From contig JAVXUO010002863.1 in assembly GCA_033065855.1 (NCBI GenBank), forward strand, positions 434,001 to 498,000: a stretch of DNA of 64,000 nt. Direction: 5' to 3'. Position numbers and translations under genes: made by a program. Position 1 is the stretch's first letter. Each line of letters begins with the position of its first letter. This document shows, piece after piece, positions 23,865 through 36,190 of this stretch. The DNA comes from Escallonia rubra. Taxonomy: Eukaryota; Streptophyta; Magnoliopsida; Escalloniales; Escalloniaceae. Below the pieces are notes generated by a model that was not told where the DNA came from, did no database searches, and was given only the letters and a program-made list of their open reading frames with translations.

Positions 23865-25359
23865 TGTCAATCTGGAGTGGATGTCTTTACTTCCGTCTTC
23901 TGTAATACAGAATAGAGGAATCCAAGGCTCAGACAATGCGCCTATAATTTTTCAATATCTAGCTAAAGAAATTGCATTGGTTCAACAAGGTCTCATTTTG
24001 GCCCAAAATAATTTGAATGACCCGGTATCAAGGAATCGATTTCTCCAACTGTCATAAAAAATGAATTGGTTATTGGAGTGTGAAGAAATGCATTGGGCGC
24101 AAAAATCTAGAGAAAATTGGTTGAGGTTAGGTGATCAAAATTCAAAAAGTTTCATGCAGCTACGATGGTGCGGAGAAGCAGAAATTCTATTCCTTCTATA
24201 ATGAATAATCAGGGAGCAGCGCTCAAGGAGCCGGATGATATCAAAAAATGTTTCCTTGATTATTTCAAAAATTTCCTGAGAAGTGACACAACCGAAGAAA
24301 GACAAGACCTATCACCCAGCACTATTTCTGCTATCAATGTTAAAATTTCGCAGGACCAAGAAAATCACCTTAACTCACCATTTCAAGCCTTGGAGGTTCG
24401 GGCAGCCCTTTTCAGTATTCCTCTGATGAAAGCACCAGGGCCGGATGGTTTCCCAGCTATTTTTTATCAAAAAACTTGGGGCATTGTTGGCAAGGATATT
24501 ACACAAGCGACTTTCTCTTTCCTCCAATCAAGGTATATGCTCAGAGAAGCCAACAATACTTTTATAGCCCTCATACCCAAAGTCGATAGCCCTCGAACCC
24601 CAAGTGATTTTCGGCCTATAAGTTTGTGTAATACCATGTACAAGATTATAGCTCGGATTTTGGTCAATCGGCTTGGACCTGTGAGGAGATCTTTAATCTC
24701 ACCTTTTGAAAATGCATTCGTACATGGGAACCTAATCTCAAAAAATATTATCACTGCGCAAAAACTCACTAATCATATCAAGATAAAGAAAAAGGGTAAG
24801 GATGCTTTTTGTTCCCTGAAGATGGATATGAGCAAATTGTATGATAGAATTCGTTGGGATTTCCTCAGAGCGGCCTTAAGGAGATATGGCTTTCCAGCCC
24901 ATTTCATTCATCTGATTATGGAATGTGTCCAAACGGTATCCTATTCAGTATTGATAAATGGTGAACAAACTCAGAGATTTCAACCAAGATGTGGGTTATG
25001 TTAAGGCGATCCTCTCTCTCCGTATCTATTTATTCTATGTGCAGAAGTATTATCAGCAAATCTTATGTGGGCACAAGAATTAGGGGGGATTTGTGGTATT
25101 CAACTGGGAAATCATTGTTCGTCAGTAAATCATCTTTTTTTTGCTGATGACTCAATCTTATTTTTCCAAATCATTCCTCTTAGCTGCGAGCTTCTTAAAA
25201 TCTTATTGGACAATTATTGTGAGCAATTTGGGCAGAAAATAATCTGGAGAAGTCCACCATCACGTTTAGCCCAAACACTTCTGCTAGCATGCGTGAATAT
25301 GCAATTTGCACCCTTGGAATTTCCATCAGTGAGAAATTTGGGAAATATCTGGGAACTAG
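23865..25359 (+). pseudogene. LINE 1 endonuclease end and reverse transcriptase
   Basis: After the MITE the endonuclease tail and linker run to 24160. The reverse transcriptase follows with APGPDGFPAIFYQKTW, DFRPISLCNTMYKIIARIL, FVHGNLISKNIITAQ, LKMDMSKLYDRIRWDFL (first catalytic Asp present) and, near 25140, HLFFADDSILFF (FADD box intact). A TAA at about 25002 replaces the Gln of the usual GLRQGDPLSP block. The 25289-25364 frame reads ISEKFGKYLGTS and is cut by the lone LTR. The enzyme would reverse-transcribe the LINE RNA at the nick. Confidence 0.88.
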
Positions 25360-28300
25360 TGTAACACCCCAGAAATCTGGAGCTCCGTCGCCCCGAACTC
25401 CCAGATCACATCAAACCTGTCAAATCTGGTCACTAACACATACTTTAAAACATTTAATCCGATACCATCTCAAAATTCTTCAAACACAAGCTTACAAGGC
25501 TACTCAAACTGTTAAAACCTAAGTTCTTCACAAACTCGAGTCCTCGTGAAACACTGTGACAGTACCAACCCTCATAGGGGTCTTACTACACTGTAGTGGC
25601 GGGCTTACCGGAACCTCACACAGACTCTAACCTATTCCCGAACCTGCTACAGGTTATCATCACCTGGAGAAGGGAGCCAAACGAATGGTGAGCTTTTGAG
25701 AGCTCAGTAAGGTCGTTCAAGGACTACAAAATGATTACAACACGATATTCAAGAATCCAAGCAACGATGATCTCCAAAACACTTCGAACGATCAAAATTC
25801 AATGATTTCCAAAACGATCAAAATTCATCATAAATAAAATACCAAAATCGCCAAATACAATCACGACGGGTTCCAAAACGATCAATAAAGGATTCTTTTC
25901 AAAGTAATCAATTCCAAGATATGATGATGGTTTTCCAAAGGATTTCAAAACGTACACAGATCATCTGAGACAGTTCTTTCCAAAATATACTGAAGATTTT
26001 CCAAAAAGATATCAACACGAGCACAAATTATTTCAGAGAATACTTTTCAGTCATTTCTGTAACAGTCATGGCAATACACAGAGCAGTCATTTTTGTAACA
26101 GTCACGACAATATACAGATAAAATAAAAAATCAATGTTGATCATGGGCGATTGCAATGCCATTCCAGTAAGCTAACAGAGAGTACATGCATGATGTACCA
26201 GAATATAATTACTAGTCTGATTGGGTACTAGCCTGCGTTCCATGCAGGATTCAGACCAGCCTTATACCGCCTCCCCACAGAACAGATACCTAGGTCAACA
26301 CAGAAAAATCAACAATATTAATGAGCATTAACATAAGCTCAATTCACCAAAATCAGATCGAATTTCAATAACCATAATATACAGTTATAAGTCATCATTA
26401 GGAATTCCAGAAGAAAATCACAAGTAAACAGCAAAACGATTGGGAATAGTTATCGAATCTAGGCACAACAATTCGGAAGAACAGATACAAACAATTATCA
26501 AATTTGCTCAGCCTGCAGTATAGGCGAGCATCACAAGATTTTCAAATAATCGATTCAGGTTCAACATTGGGGTTTTCTGGGCAATAACATGTTGATATCA
26601 AGACATAATTCAGAGTTCGGCATTAGTCACAAGTAGATCAAATGAGTACTTACGAGTACGAGTTATCAAAATATGGGTTCAGATGAAAGTCCTTACCCAG
26701 GTTTCAGATAAAATCCCTCACATGGATCCACAGCTAAATTATCCTAACTGAAGGTCTTTAGCTTTAATCTAAAGGGAATAAATAAATCGTCATAATGCAG
26801 CCCCTACAGTACAATATTGTAACTTAATACGGACTTACACATGCTCCCAAAATGAACCTCCCTCACCTCGTATGTAAAATTACCCAAAATGCCCTTAGGT
26901 GTAAAATTACCAAAATGCCCCTCTCGGACTTAAATCACCCAAACGGCCTTTCCGTAAGAAGAGTAATCAAAATAACCTTGTTGTATGTCAATTTACGCAA
27001 AAATACATTCCTTAGGTCAAATTACCAAAATACCCCCCTTCGGGTGGCAAATTACCAAAATGCCCCTGGGGTTTCCGGCACCGAAAAAATCCCAAAAACA
27101 TCTTAAACGCTATTTTAAGCATCCTGATATCATTTCTGGCCTAAAAAGTATTTTAGAAAATTTTTGCCCGAAAATCCCGAACCGGTGTCCGGACTGAGCG
27201 CTAAAAGGCCAATTTCGGGAAAAATACCTATCGGCCTCAGAATGACACAACATTTTAGACAATGAATCATATCAGTAAAATAAGATTTTTCTAAAATTTT
27301 CAGATCAAAATAGCTTGGTTTGCTATGCTAAATAATTCGATAAATTTCTTTGATCGGTACCTAGATTAGCGCCCTTCGCGGACATAAAAAAATTTCAGAA
27401 CGTACGTCTCATAAAAATATTTGGACTTACTGTTTTGGGCTTTGTCCAATTTTGGCTATAACTATTTTTATAAATTCGTGAAAAACTGCCTAATTAAATT
27501 TTCACTTTTAGCGACCATTACAAGTACCGTTCAAATTAAAGGCACACACAAGAGCACCTTATTTACACACACATCATCTTCTTTCTTTCTTCTCTTCCAA
27601 CCGAAACACAATCCTACACACACTACACAAACACACACTAATTCACTTTGAATACACCCCAAATCCTTAGGAATTCACTGCACTAACTTAAACACATTCA
27701 CTTACACACAATTATATGCGAATCACCCACACACTAATTCAGTAAACCTCATACACCCACTCTTCTTCACACTGTCGAACCCATTAACACACAATTCTCT
27801 CACACACTCCTCGATAGTCCACTGAAGACACAAAATTCACCTCATATCTTCATAAACACACATCAACCCACAAGATTATTCACTTAACCATCCCAACACA
27901 CATCAACCCACATGGTCTCACAGCACACACACATCCGCAAGCTTCACGTACGCTGCACACAACACAGCAGCAAGGTGGCTGCTGTGTTTCCCCCTCCCCA
28001 TCATTCTTTTATGCTAACCAAAATCTCTAACACACTCACAACACACAGTAAAAACACACTAAATGTTTGAGTGCTTACCCTTGGAGAACTCTCTCAAAAT
28101 CTCGCTCTTTCTATTAGATTTTCTACCCGAATTCCTCGTTTTCCTCTCTGTTTTTGTTTTCCTTCCCCTGCTCTGTTCTTCTTTCTTTGTTTCTTCTTCT
28201 TCTCTGTCTCTTCTGTTCTTCTTGTTTTTGTTTTTCTTTTGTTGTTTGATCTTTTTTCCTTCTTTCTTTCATATGAAATCCTCACTTATCCGATCTGAAA

Positions 28301-28611
28301 TCCTCACTTATCCAATCCAATATTAAATTATTTAATGTAGCTTAGTCATGAAAGCTAGTAAGTGGTGGCAACATTCTAAAAAACATGGCTTCTAATTTCT
28401 TTTTATAAAATTACACAAATGCCCCCACATTTTACATACTTGCAAAAAGACCCCCAAAATTTTAAAATTTATAACTTAACCCCCCAACGCATCAATCCAC
28501 CCTTTCTCTTTTTTTTTTATTCGGACGTCCAATAATTATTGCTGCTTAGAAAACAAATATTTTTAACCCGCTAGAAAGATTCGCGCTCGGAAAAATTTTG
28601 CGGGTATTACA
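25360..28611. mobile_element. Lone LTR of a Ty3/gypsy-type element, inside LINE 1
   Basis: It starts TGTAACACCCC and ends GGGTATTACA, with matching inverted tips. It is flanked by a perfect 5-bp duplication, ACTAG (25355-25359 and 28612-28616). The 3252-bp interior has no gag or pol and no second LTR, so it is a lone LTR. Long LTRs with these tips are typical of Tekay/Del-like chromoviruses. The complement of the right end opens TGTAATACCC, so its true direction may be minus. Family assignment is inference. Confidence 0.8.
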
Positions 28612-28616
28612 ACTAG

Positions 28617-29800
28617 CTTGGACATTGTAACTCATAGGAAGGAATTTGTTGGGGAGATGATATTAAAGGTATAACGGAGGTGTGCAGGATGGAAATGCCG
28701 ATTACTGAATAAGGTTGGAAGGAAGCTCTCAATAAATCAGTCATATCATCTTTGTTAATCTATCATATACAGGTATTTAAGTTCTCTCAGTACATTTGCA
28801 AAAAGCTGGATAACATCTTTAATAACTTCTTCTGGGCAGGAGTAAACAAGGACAAAGCTTTACATCTGGTAAACTGGTTTACGTTGTGTGGTCCTCCATC
28901 ATGTGGAGGTTTGGGTTTTAAAAAAACTTACTTATTCAATTCGGTGCTCTTAGCCAAAACCAATTGGTTTGTTTTACATAATCTTAGATCTCTCATAAGC
29001 CAGGTTTTTCAAGGTAAATATTGCTCGAGAAAAAAATTCCTAGAGTGTAAACAAACTCATAATAGTTCATGGGCTTGGAAAGGAATTCTGCATGGTAGGG
29101 ATTGTTTGTTACCAGACCTTGGATGGCAAGTAAGCAATGGGCAAACGATAAAGATTTGGGAGGATTTCTGGATCAAAGATATTGAACCCTCGGTACTTCG
29201 AGAAGCAAGATTAAGGGAATCAACTAGTCAAACAGTGGACGCTATAATTCTAGACAAGCAGTGGAACACACAAATGTTGAGGACTATGTTTCCTGAAAAT
29301 ATATGTTTAAGTATCTGAAGCATCCATATCTCTGACAGCAATTTTCCAGACAAGGTTATCTGGAATCAGACTCCGTCAGGCTTCTACTCAGTCAAATCTG
29401 GATATTAAGCATTCTATAATAGAGATGCTCAGAAACTAGAAGAGAATAGGTTGGATGTCAATCCAAGTAGCTCTATCCCATCTAAAACATGGAGTCGACT
29501 GTGGAAATTAAAATTGGCACGCAAGGTCCAAATTTTTCTTTGGCAGGTACTTTTGCGAAGATTACCAACTTTGGATAGGTTATCGAAATTTGGGATCAGC
29601 AACAATAGTAATTGCAACTTTTACAACTCACATGTGGAAACACTTGATCATATCTTCTTCAAATGCTCTATAGTGTGTGCGGTATGGTTTGGGTTGGCAA
29701 TTCAGACATAAAGGCAACCAAATATACCGAACTTCATAGAGTGGCTCATAACATCAATAAAGGAAATGCGCCCGACAATTCTCGATCCAAAACAGGGACC
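28617..29800 (+). pseudogene. LINE 1 reverse transcriptase thumb and zf-RVT region
   Basis: The LINE resumes with LDIVTHRKEFVGEM and then the 28752-29318 frame (KKLDNIFNNFFWAG, LCGPPSCGGLGFKK, SSWAWKGILHGRD, WQVSNGQTIKIWEDFWI), the standard post-RT block of plant L1 elements. The 29451-29711 frame (KTWSRLWKLKLARKVQIFLWQ, CNFYNSHVETLDHIFFKCS) is the zf-RVT segment. Stops and frame changes lie between them. Confidence 0.88.
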
Positions 29801-29875
29801 ACCGTTTTTATTACTCTCTGGCAGATATGGCTACATTGAATTATAGTTATCTTCAAAGAGGAAGCCTTTAATTCA

Positions 29876-30472
29876 ATGATTATCATCAGGACAGCCCAGG
29901 CTCAAGTCCAATCCACCTGGAACTCATTTCATGACACATCATCAAGACAACATAAATGTGGGATTAAGATGATGCTTCAGATACCACCTTATCGACCTAT
30001 AGCTTCGTACAATTTTCATGATAATATTTGCTCGTGCTCAGGTCGCAAGATATGTTTCGTGTTCACAGGTTCTCACTTCCACCATCACAGGCAAAGATCG
30101 GGACTCGGGCTCAATATTTCAATGCCGTTAGGACACCGATGGGGCTCCTATGCATGCACTTATTATTCTCAAGATCCTTTTACATCACTAGCTCTTGCTG
30201 TTTTAAAAACACTTCATTGGGCAAAACAAAATCACTTAGCACACATTGTCTTATATACAAATTCTAATCGTTTACTTGCTCAGATGACGGGACATGAGGA
30301 GATTAGTGATGTTGCTGCTCCTGTTTTGTATGATATTTGCAAGATCAGTGCTTACTTTCATCGCTGTCGGATATTATTAGGGAGCAAACGGCTGTTACAT
30401 GAAGCTGTTGGACTTGCCACTTTTGCTTGCAAAGCTAAATCGGAAGTATCTACGACAGGGATAATGGTTTAG
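29876..30472 (+). pseudogene. LINE 1 RNase H-like C-terminal domain
   Basis: The frame contains ALAVLKTLHWAKQNHLAHIVLYTNS and LLAQMTGHEEISDVAAPVLYDI, which fit the Glu- and Asp-bearing blocks of plant-type RNase H domains (here LYTNS where a '-TDS' box is usual). It ends ATFACKAKSEVSTTGIMV. A short 3' untranslated stretch leads to the A-run at 30608-30614. Confidence 0.75.
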
Positions 30473-30619
30473 ATGATTTTCAAGCTATGACTGTATAATA
30501 GACAAAGTCGTGTTCCTAGTATTTTATGTTTCTTGTCTGTAATATATGTTTGACATCCTTTGTATGACCGGGACGGTTTATTATATATAATATTTCTCCT
30601 CTTCACCAAAAAAAGAAAG

Positions 30620-30846
30620 TCTCCTGGAAGGCCCTAGTATTCACTAGAGCGGTCTTCCATATGGGTCGAGACTAAACCTCTTATAATCCCAAGTGACACG
30701 GGATTTACATGGTTTAGCGCAAAAGCTTATAACGATGGGTAAAAAATGCAGCAAGAATTTACATAAGCTTACCCACGGTATCACACCTAACTGTCTCTAG
30801 GTATTATAAGGACCTATTGGGTCAAATTTTTCCCTTGATCAAGAAT
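30620..30846. other. Unclassified repeat flank right of LINE 1
   Basis: TCTCCTGGAAGGCCCTAGT and the following text look like continuation of the element that stops at 19302. No gene is present. Its right end is lost where the direct repeat begins. Confidence 0.4.
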
Positions 30847-30848
30847 AA

Positions 30849-32378
30849 AGCTTAGGAAGTATCCGTGGATTGCAATATTTCTTAGTGCTGCATATTAAAG
30901 CAGTACCTTAGACTTCATGGAGAGAATAGTTAAAGTGTATTACTTTCTGCAATTTGCTTCGGATTTTCGCCACTCCTGATTTATACCGATAGAATGGACT
31001 CAAAAATATATCGAAGTAGCGCACTCAAATAGAGATTAATTTACGAATATTGTTTAAGTTCATAATGGAAAAAGGAGAGCTAAAGCGAGGATGCACTTGT
31101 GGGTATCTATGTAGTCAATCAGAACAATATCTTGGTTTCTTGCCAAGGCATTGACATTATTTTTTCTAGTGGGGCATGTCAAACGGACTGATGCAACCAC
31201 TAGAATCGTGAAAGTGAAGTATGAAATTGGTGGTACAGACGACTCATACTTGCTAGTAGCTAAGGGTAGGAAAGGACCGGCCTGCTGCTTGTTCATTTTC
31301 ATTTCTTGCTGCAACTTCTCATTTTCATTTCTTGCTGCAACTTCTCATTTTCTTCCATATTGGCTTCTTGTTTATTTTCGATTTCATTAACTTAATTATA
31401 GCAAGTATCTTTTGAATGCAAGATTACGTTTATACAATATATGCAAACCCAAAGAGAGTTAAAATAAGCAAATCATGAGCGCTAGCAATATATCCTTGGC
31501 TGGAAGCAAAGGTCAGATGAACAGAATTCAACGCAAGTTGCCGGGCCAATGTGCCAATGGCCAGTGCCAACTTGATGCCTGCAAGAACATTTTCTCTTCC
31601 TCGAGCTTCTCTCTCCATCATAGGGCTTTAAGGCCATGGTCTAAACACATCATATTGGGTGCTGCAAATCAAAAGAATTTATTCCTCACCAGGAAAAAGG
31701 GACTTGGATGAGGCAAAAGGCCTGATCGTGAAGGGGGCCATTGTGTGTATTGGAGGTGTGAGGAATAAACTTGTGGAAATTAGAATCTGATCACTAGTCC
31801 TTGATTTCTATAAATGAAGGCTTGTAACCTGATATGGGTATGTCACTGGATCGTGAATAGAGAGGAAGAGAGGGCTTACATGAAGGTAAGGTCTTGTTTG
31901 GTAGCCAAGGATGACTTGCCTGCTCCACTCAACTAATGGGTGATAATCGAAGTGTAGACACCTCTTAGTTGATTGGTTTCAGGCAGTCTCCTTGGCTAAC
32001 TTGACAGGCTCCTGTCTCTCATGCTAGCCCTTCTCTTCTGCGTATGGGCCATGTATTGTTCTTTGGCAAGGAAGTAGTATCAGTGCAATGCATGGTTAGT
32101 TTTTGCATTATCCAGATGGTAGGTTATTTTCTTTGTTCATATAACCTATCATCGTATGCTAGTATGTTAACTCTTCTCAAAATCCCCAATGACGAGAGTC
32201 TCATGCATTAGCGTGCCTCTTTTTATACGCACCACTATATACAAACTTCAAGGCACCATCGTTGAAGCCCCAAAAGTAATTTTCATATTTTCTTGTTCAA
32301 ATGCCACACATTCCTCTGTTAATTAAAAGGCCCTGATCACTTATTCTCTCATTCATGTACTGAAATCTAATTGAGTGG
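30849..32378. repeat. Direct repeat D, copy 1
   Basis: About 1.5 kb is shared with 33190-34697. It opens AGCTTAGGAAGTATCCGTGG, contains GCAATTTGCTTCGGATTTTCGCC, and includes a TATA-like TATAAATGAAGGC near 31809 and a leader-like ATGAAGGTAAG near 31880. A plus-strand patch (WSKHIILGAANQKN, then RDLDEAKGLIVKG in another frame) is shared with copy 2. I recognise no family. Confidence 0.75.
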
Positions 32379-32379
32379 G

Positions 32380-33125
32380 AAATCAAAACCAACATTTGCA
32401 GAGGTCAACCATGCATATATCCATGGCATTTGTTTCCTGGTGTGAGAGTGATCACAGTGACTGCATTTGCATTTAGGTCAGGTTAAGTCCCTTTCTACAA
32501 GTACGTATAAGTCAAAAAATGTTGCTCTTAATTACAAGTTTTATTTGTTTTTAGGTTTTTATGTATTTTTTATAGTTTGTTCTTAATTTTGTTACTGTAG
32601 TTGTAGGCTTTTATTTTACTGCAATTCCTATCGGATGAGAATATCATCCGTAAATATTTTATTTGCTTATCTGGACATATTTGTGACTCCCTCTGTTAAT
32701 CTTGCTGTATATTTTTACTCTTCAATAAAAAAACAATTAAAAGCCCCCACCAATTTCCTAAGTCAAAGCTTAAGAAATTATGTCTCGGATTGATATCCTG
32801 GATCCAACTTGCTGCTTGCCTCTATTGACTTGGTAGATATCTCTAGACGTTTGAGTTATTCACTTCTAGTTTCCTTGTTTTTATTTTTATTTTTTTTGGT
32901 TCTCTCTCCATATTTGTTATGTTCTGTCTAATAATGTTACACTTTGCCAGTTATGATAAGAAAAATACATGAATGACACTGCATACACTTCAAATGAATA
33001 AAAGTTACTGGTTCCTTCTACACACCAAATGAATGAGATTGGACCAAAGAGCGACTTTATATGTACATACTAGTGAAGACGAGAAAAGAGAAAGTGATAC
33101 GAGAATATGAGATTTTTCGCTCTTA
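32380..33125 (+). repeat. Inverted repeat arm L
   Basis: Its complement matches 34735-35585. Anchors are CCAGGAAACAAATGCCATGG-like text (32430), TCTAGAGATATCTACCAAG (complement of about 32855) and the CATTTGAAGTGTATGCAGTG block (complement of about 32970). It lies between the two copies of direct repeat D. Confidence 0.75.
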
Positions 33126-33189
33126 ACATCTTTTCGAACGAAACCTACATTTTTTAAATTACTACGTAAGGCTAGTAAAAAACATATAG

Positions 33190-34697
33190 AGCTTAGGAAG
33201 TATCCGTGGATTGCGATATTTCTTAGTGCTACATATTAAAGCAGTAACTTAGACTTCAAGGAGAGAATAGTCAAAATGCATTCCTTTCTGCAATTTGCTT
33301 CGGATTTTCGCCACTCCTGATTTATACCGAGAGAATGGAGTCAAAAACATATCGGAGAAGTGCGCTCAAATAGAGATTAATTACGAATATTGTTTAAGTT
33401 CATTATGGAAAAAGGAGAGCTAAAGCGGAGGATGCACTTGTGGGTATCTATGAAGTCAATCAGAACAATATCTTGCCAAGGCATTGACATTATTTTTTCT
33501 AGTGGGGCATGTTAAACGGACTGATGCAACCACTAGAAGTAGAACCGTGAATCCATACAGTGAAGTATGAAATTGGTGGTACAGATGACTCATACTAGCT
33601 AAGGGTAGGAAAGGACCGGCCTGCTGCCTTTTCGTTTTCGTTTCTTGCTGCAACTTCTCAGTTTCTTCCATATTGGCTTCTTGTTTATTTTCGATTTCAT
33701 TACCTTAATTATAGGAAGTATCTTTTGAATGCAAGATTACGTTTATACAATAAATGCAAACACAAAAAGAGTTAAAACAAGCAAATCATGAGCGGTAGCA
33801 ATATATCCTTGGTTGGAAGCAAAGGTCAGATGAGCAGAATTCAACGCAAGTTGCCAGGCCAATGCGCCAAGTGACCAGTGCCAACTTGATGCCTGCAAGA
33901 ACATTTTCTCTTCCTCGAGCTTCTCTCTCCATCATAGGGCCGGCTTTAAGGCCATGGTCTAAACACGTCATATTGGGTCCTGCAAATCAAAAGAATCTAT
34001 ACCTCACCAGGAAAAGGGACCTGGATGAGGCAAAAGGCCTGATCATTAAGGGGGGCATTGTGTGTATTGGAGGTGTGACGAATAAACTTGTGGAAATTAG
34101 AATCTGATCACTAGTCCTTGATTTCTATAAATGGAGGCTTGTAACCTGATATGGGTATGTCACAGGATTGTGAATAGAGAGGAAGAGAGGGCTTACATGA
34201 AGGTAAGAGTACTCTTGTTTGGTAGCCAAGGATGACTTGCCTGCTCTACTCAACTAATGGGTGATAATCGAAGTTCAGGTATGTGTAGACACCTCTTAAT
34301 TGATTGGTTTCAGGCAGTCTCCTTGGCTAACTTGACAGTCTCCTGTCTCTCATGCTAGCCCTTCTCTTCTTTCGCATAGTTCTATGGGAAGGAAGTATTA
34401 TCAATGCAATGCATGGCTTTTGCATTATCCAAATGGTAGGTTATTTGTCCATGATTGCACAATAACCTATCATATGCTAGTATGTTAACTCTTCTCAAAA
34501 TCTGCAACGACGAGAGCCTCATGCGTTAGCGTGCCTCCTTTTATACGCACAACTATATATAAACTTTTAGGCACCATCGCTGAATCCACAAAGTAATTCT
34601 CATATGTTCGTGTTCAAATACCTCATCTCCCACTCTCTGAAGTAAGGAGGCCTTGATCATTTCTTTCACATTCACATAATCAAATCTAAATGTAAAA
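33190..34697. repeat. Direct repeat D, copy 2
   Basis: Collinear with 30849-32378 with small indels. The open frame 33862-34107 is longest here and ends RDLDEAKGLIIKGGIVCIG then VTNKLVEIRI. The matching stretch in copy 1 has the same residues at most positions after one frame change. No start, domain or signal supports a real gene, so it is reported only as a shared patch. TATA-like TATAAATGGAGGC lies near 34127. Confidence 0.75.
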
Positions 34698-34734
34698 TGT
34701 GTGTAGCCTTGCGTCATAATTTAAAAGCATAGGT

Positions 34735-35585
34735 TTCTTTGCGGTAGGAGTGAAAAATCTCATACTCTCATCACTCACGTCACATTCCTCCTTTCTCTTC
34801 ATGAGTACATACGCATGATGTCGTTCTTTGATCCAATTTCATTCATTTGGGGCATAGAAGGAACCAGTAACTTTTATTCATTTGAAGTGTTTGCAGCATC
34901 TCCGTTCATCTACTATTTTTCATTTTTATCATAGGAGATAACAAAAAAAAAGGAAAAACTATTAGGCCTTGTTTGACACAGTTTTTTTTTCCAATTCTTT
35001 TTCAGTTTTTGAAATTGAAAAAAAAAATTAGTTTGGTAACCATTTTTTTTTTCTTCTTCAGTTTTTAAACTGAAGAAGTTTTGGTTTTTTTTTTTTTTGA
35101 GACCACCACCACCACTCCGGCAACCGGCGGCCAACTCCGGTAGCCACCGCCACCGCAAACCACCACAAAAAAAAAACTCAAAATAAAAAATGGGTTATCA
35201 AACACCAAAAAATAAAAACTGGGTTATCAAACACCCACTTTTTTTTTTTAGAAACTGAAAACAAAAAAAAAGTATTGTCAAACTAAAAGTGAGTAAAACT
35301 CGGACGTCTAGAGATATCTACCAAGTCAATACGAGGCAAGCAGCAAGTAGGATCCAGGATAGCAACTGGGGACATAATTTCATAAGCTTTGACTTTAGAA
35401 AATTGATGGGGGCTTTTAATTAAGACCTACATTGTTTGACTAATATCTACTCGTAGAAAGGGACTTAATCTGACCTAAATGAAGCAGTCACAGTGATCAC
35501 TCTCACACCAGGAACAGACGCCATGCATGCATGGTTGACCTATGCAAGTGTTGGTTTTTATTACCCACTCACTTGGTTTCAGCTG
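34735..35585 (-). repeat. Inverted repeat arm R
   Basis: Complementary to arm L. The pair could form a stem of about 0.7 kb around a loop holding direct repeat D copy 2. Arm R is lengthened by a ~315-bp MITE-like insertion at 34965-35281. Confidence 0.75.
34965..35281. mobile_element. MITE-like insertion in arm R
   Basis: Sequence from TTAGGCCTTGTTTGACACAG to GTATTGTCAAACTAAAAG is absent from arm L. The ends share an inverted TTTGACA core. Inside are T-runs, TTCAGTTTTTAAACTGAAG and a GC-rich CCACCACTCCGGC patch, like the larger element at 45010-45935. No clear target duplication was found. Confidence 0.55.
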
Positions 35586-36014
35586 GATGCAGATTAATTC
35601 AGGTAAAAGTTGTTCGTTGACCTTGGCAATATCTTTGTGTTTAATGGCAAAATGATTTTCATTGATTTCCTCATTTTCTTTAGCTTCTTTGGCAACAATT
35701 TCCACTGAGTAATAGATTTTGAGTTCGGTTAACAGGTTTGTATAAAGTCTGAGAATTTTTTCGTGTGAACTTTCTGCATTCTAATTCACTTATCAATCAC
35801 ATTACGGTTCTCACATTCGCTCCAATGTTTGCAAAAGCTCATTTAGGCATTTTCATTCTCATTCTTAATCTATTTACTTGTGCTTCGGAGCTTAATCCTC
35901 GGTCGTTGTTTTAGTATTTTGTATCATTTCTCCATACTTTTAATGTCGTCACTTGTCTGCAAAAAAATGAAAAATCAATAGCCTGGTCGAGTTGGACCCA
36001 AACCCAAATCATAA
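35586..36014. other. Gene-free stretch
   Basis: No recognisable coding or repeat structure. Confidence 0.5.
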
Positions 36015-36190
36015 AGAATGGGGCCTTCGGCCAGGCCATAAAGCCTTAAAACTCTTAATAGCCTGAGCTAATATGGCCCAACTCACGAAACTAGCCGGGC
36101 CTTGGCCAGGCCCTAAAGCCTTCAAACTCTTAATAGCCTGAGGTAATATGGCCCAACTCAGCCCACGAAACTCGCCGAGGGGCCCGGCTT
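36015..36190. repeat. Two-copy ~83-bp tandem repeat
   Basis: GGGCCTTCGGCCAGGCCATA near 36020 and GGGCCTTGGCCAGGCCCTA near 36098 each lead into AAAGCCTTMAAACTCTTAAT and TATGGCCCAACTCA. The GGCC-rich text recalls subterminal repeats of DNA transposons, but no ends were found. Confidence 0.7.

Larger units (their letters stand above)
19303..30614 (+). mobile_element. LINE 1: L1-type non-LTR retrotransposon, 5'-truncated and decayed
   Basis: The order is ORF1 (DUF4283 and CCHC knuckle), endonuclease, reverse transcriptase, zf-RVT, RNase H-like domain and a short A-run at 30608-30614. GAAAG occurs at 19298-19302 and 30615-30619 and may be the target duplication, which would place the 5' end inside the DUF4283 region. 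Such truncation is typical of target-primed reverse transcription. Two later insertions split it: a MULE-type MITE (22490-23855) and a lone LTR (25360-28611). Without them the LINE is about 6.7 kb. Frame changes and stops make it inactive. Confidence 0.88.

Noticed and set aside
28063-28326. Leu/Phe/Ser-rich frame that looks membrane-like
   Set aside because: A pyrimidine-rich tract inside the lone LTR gives Phe, Leu and Ser codons in every frame.
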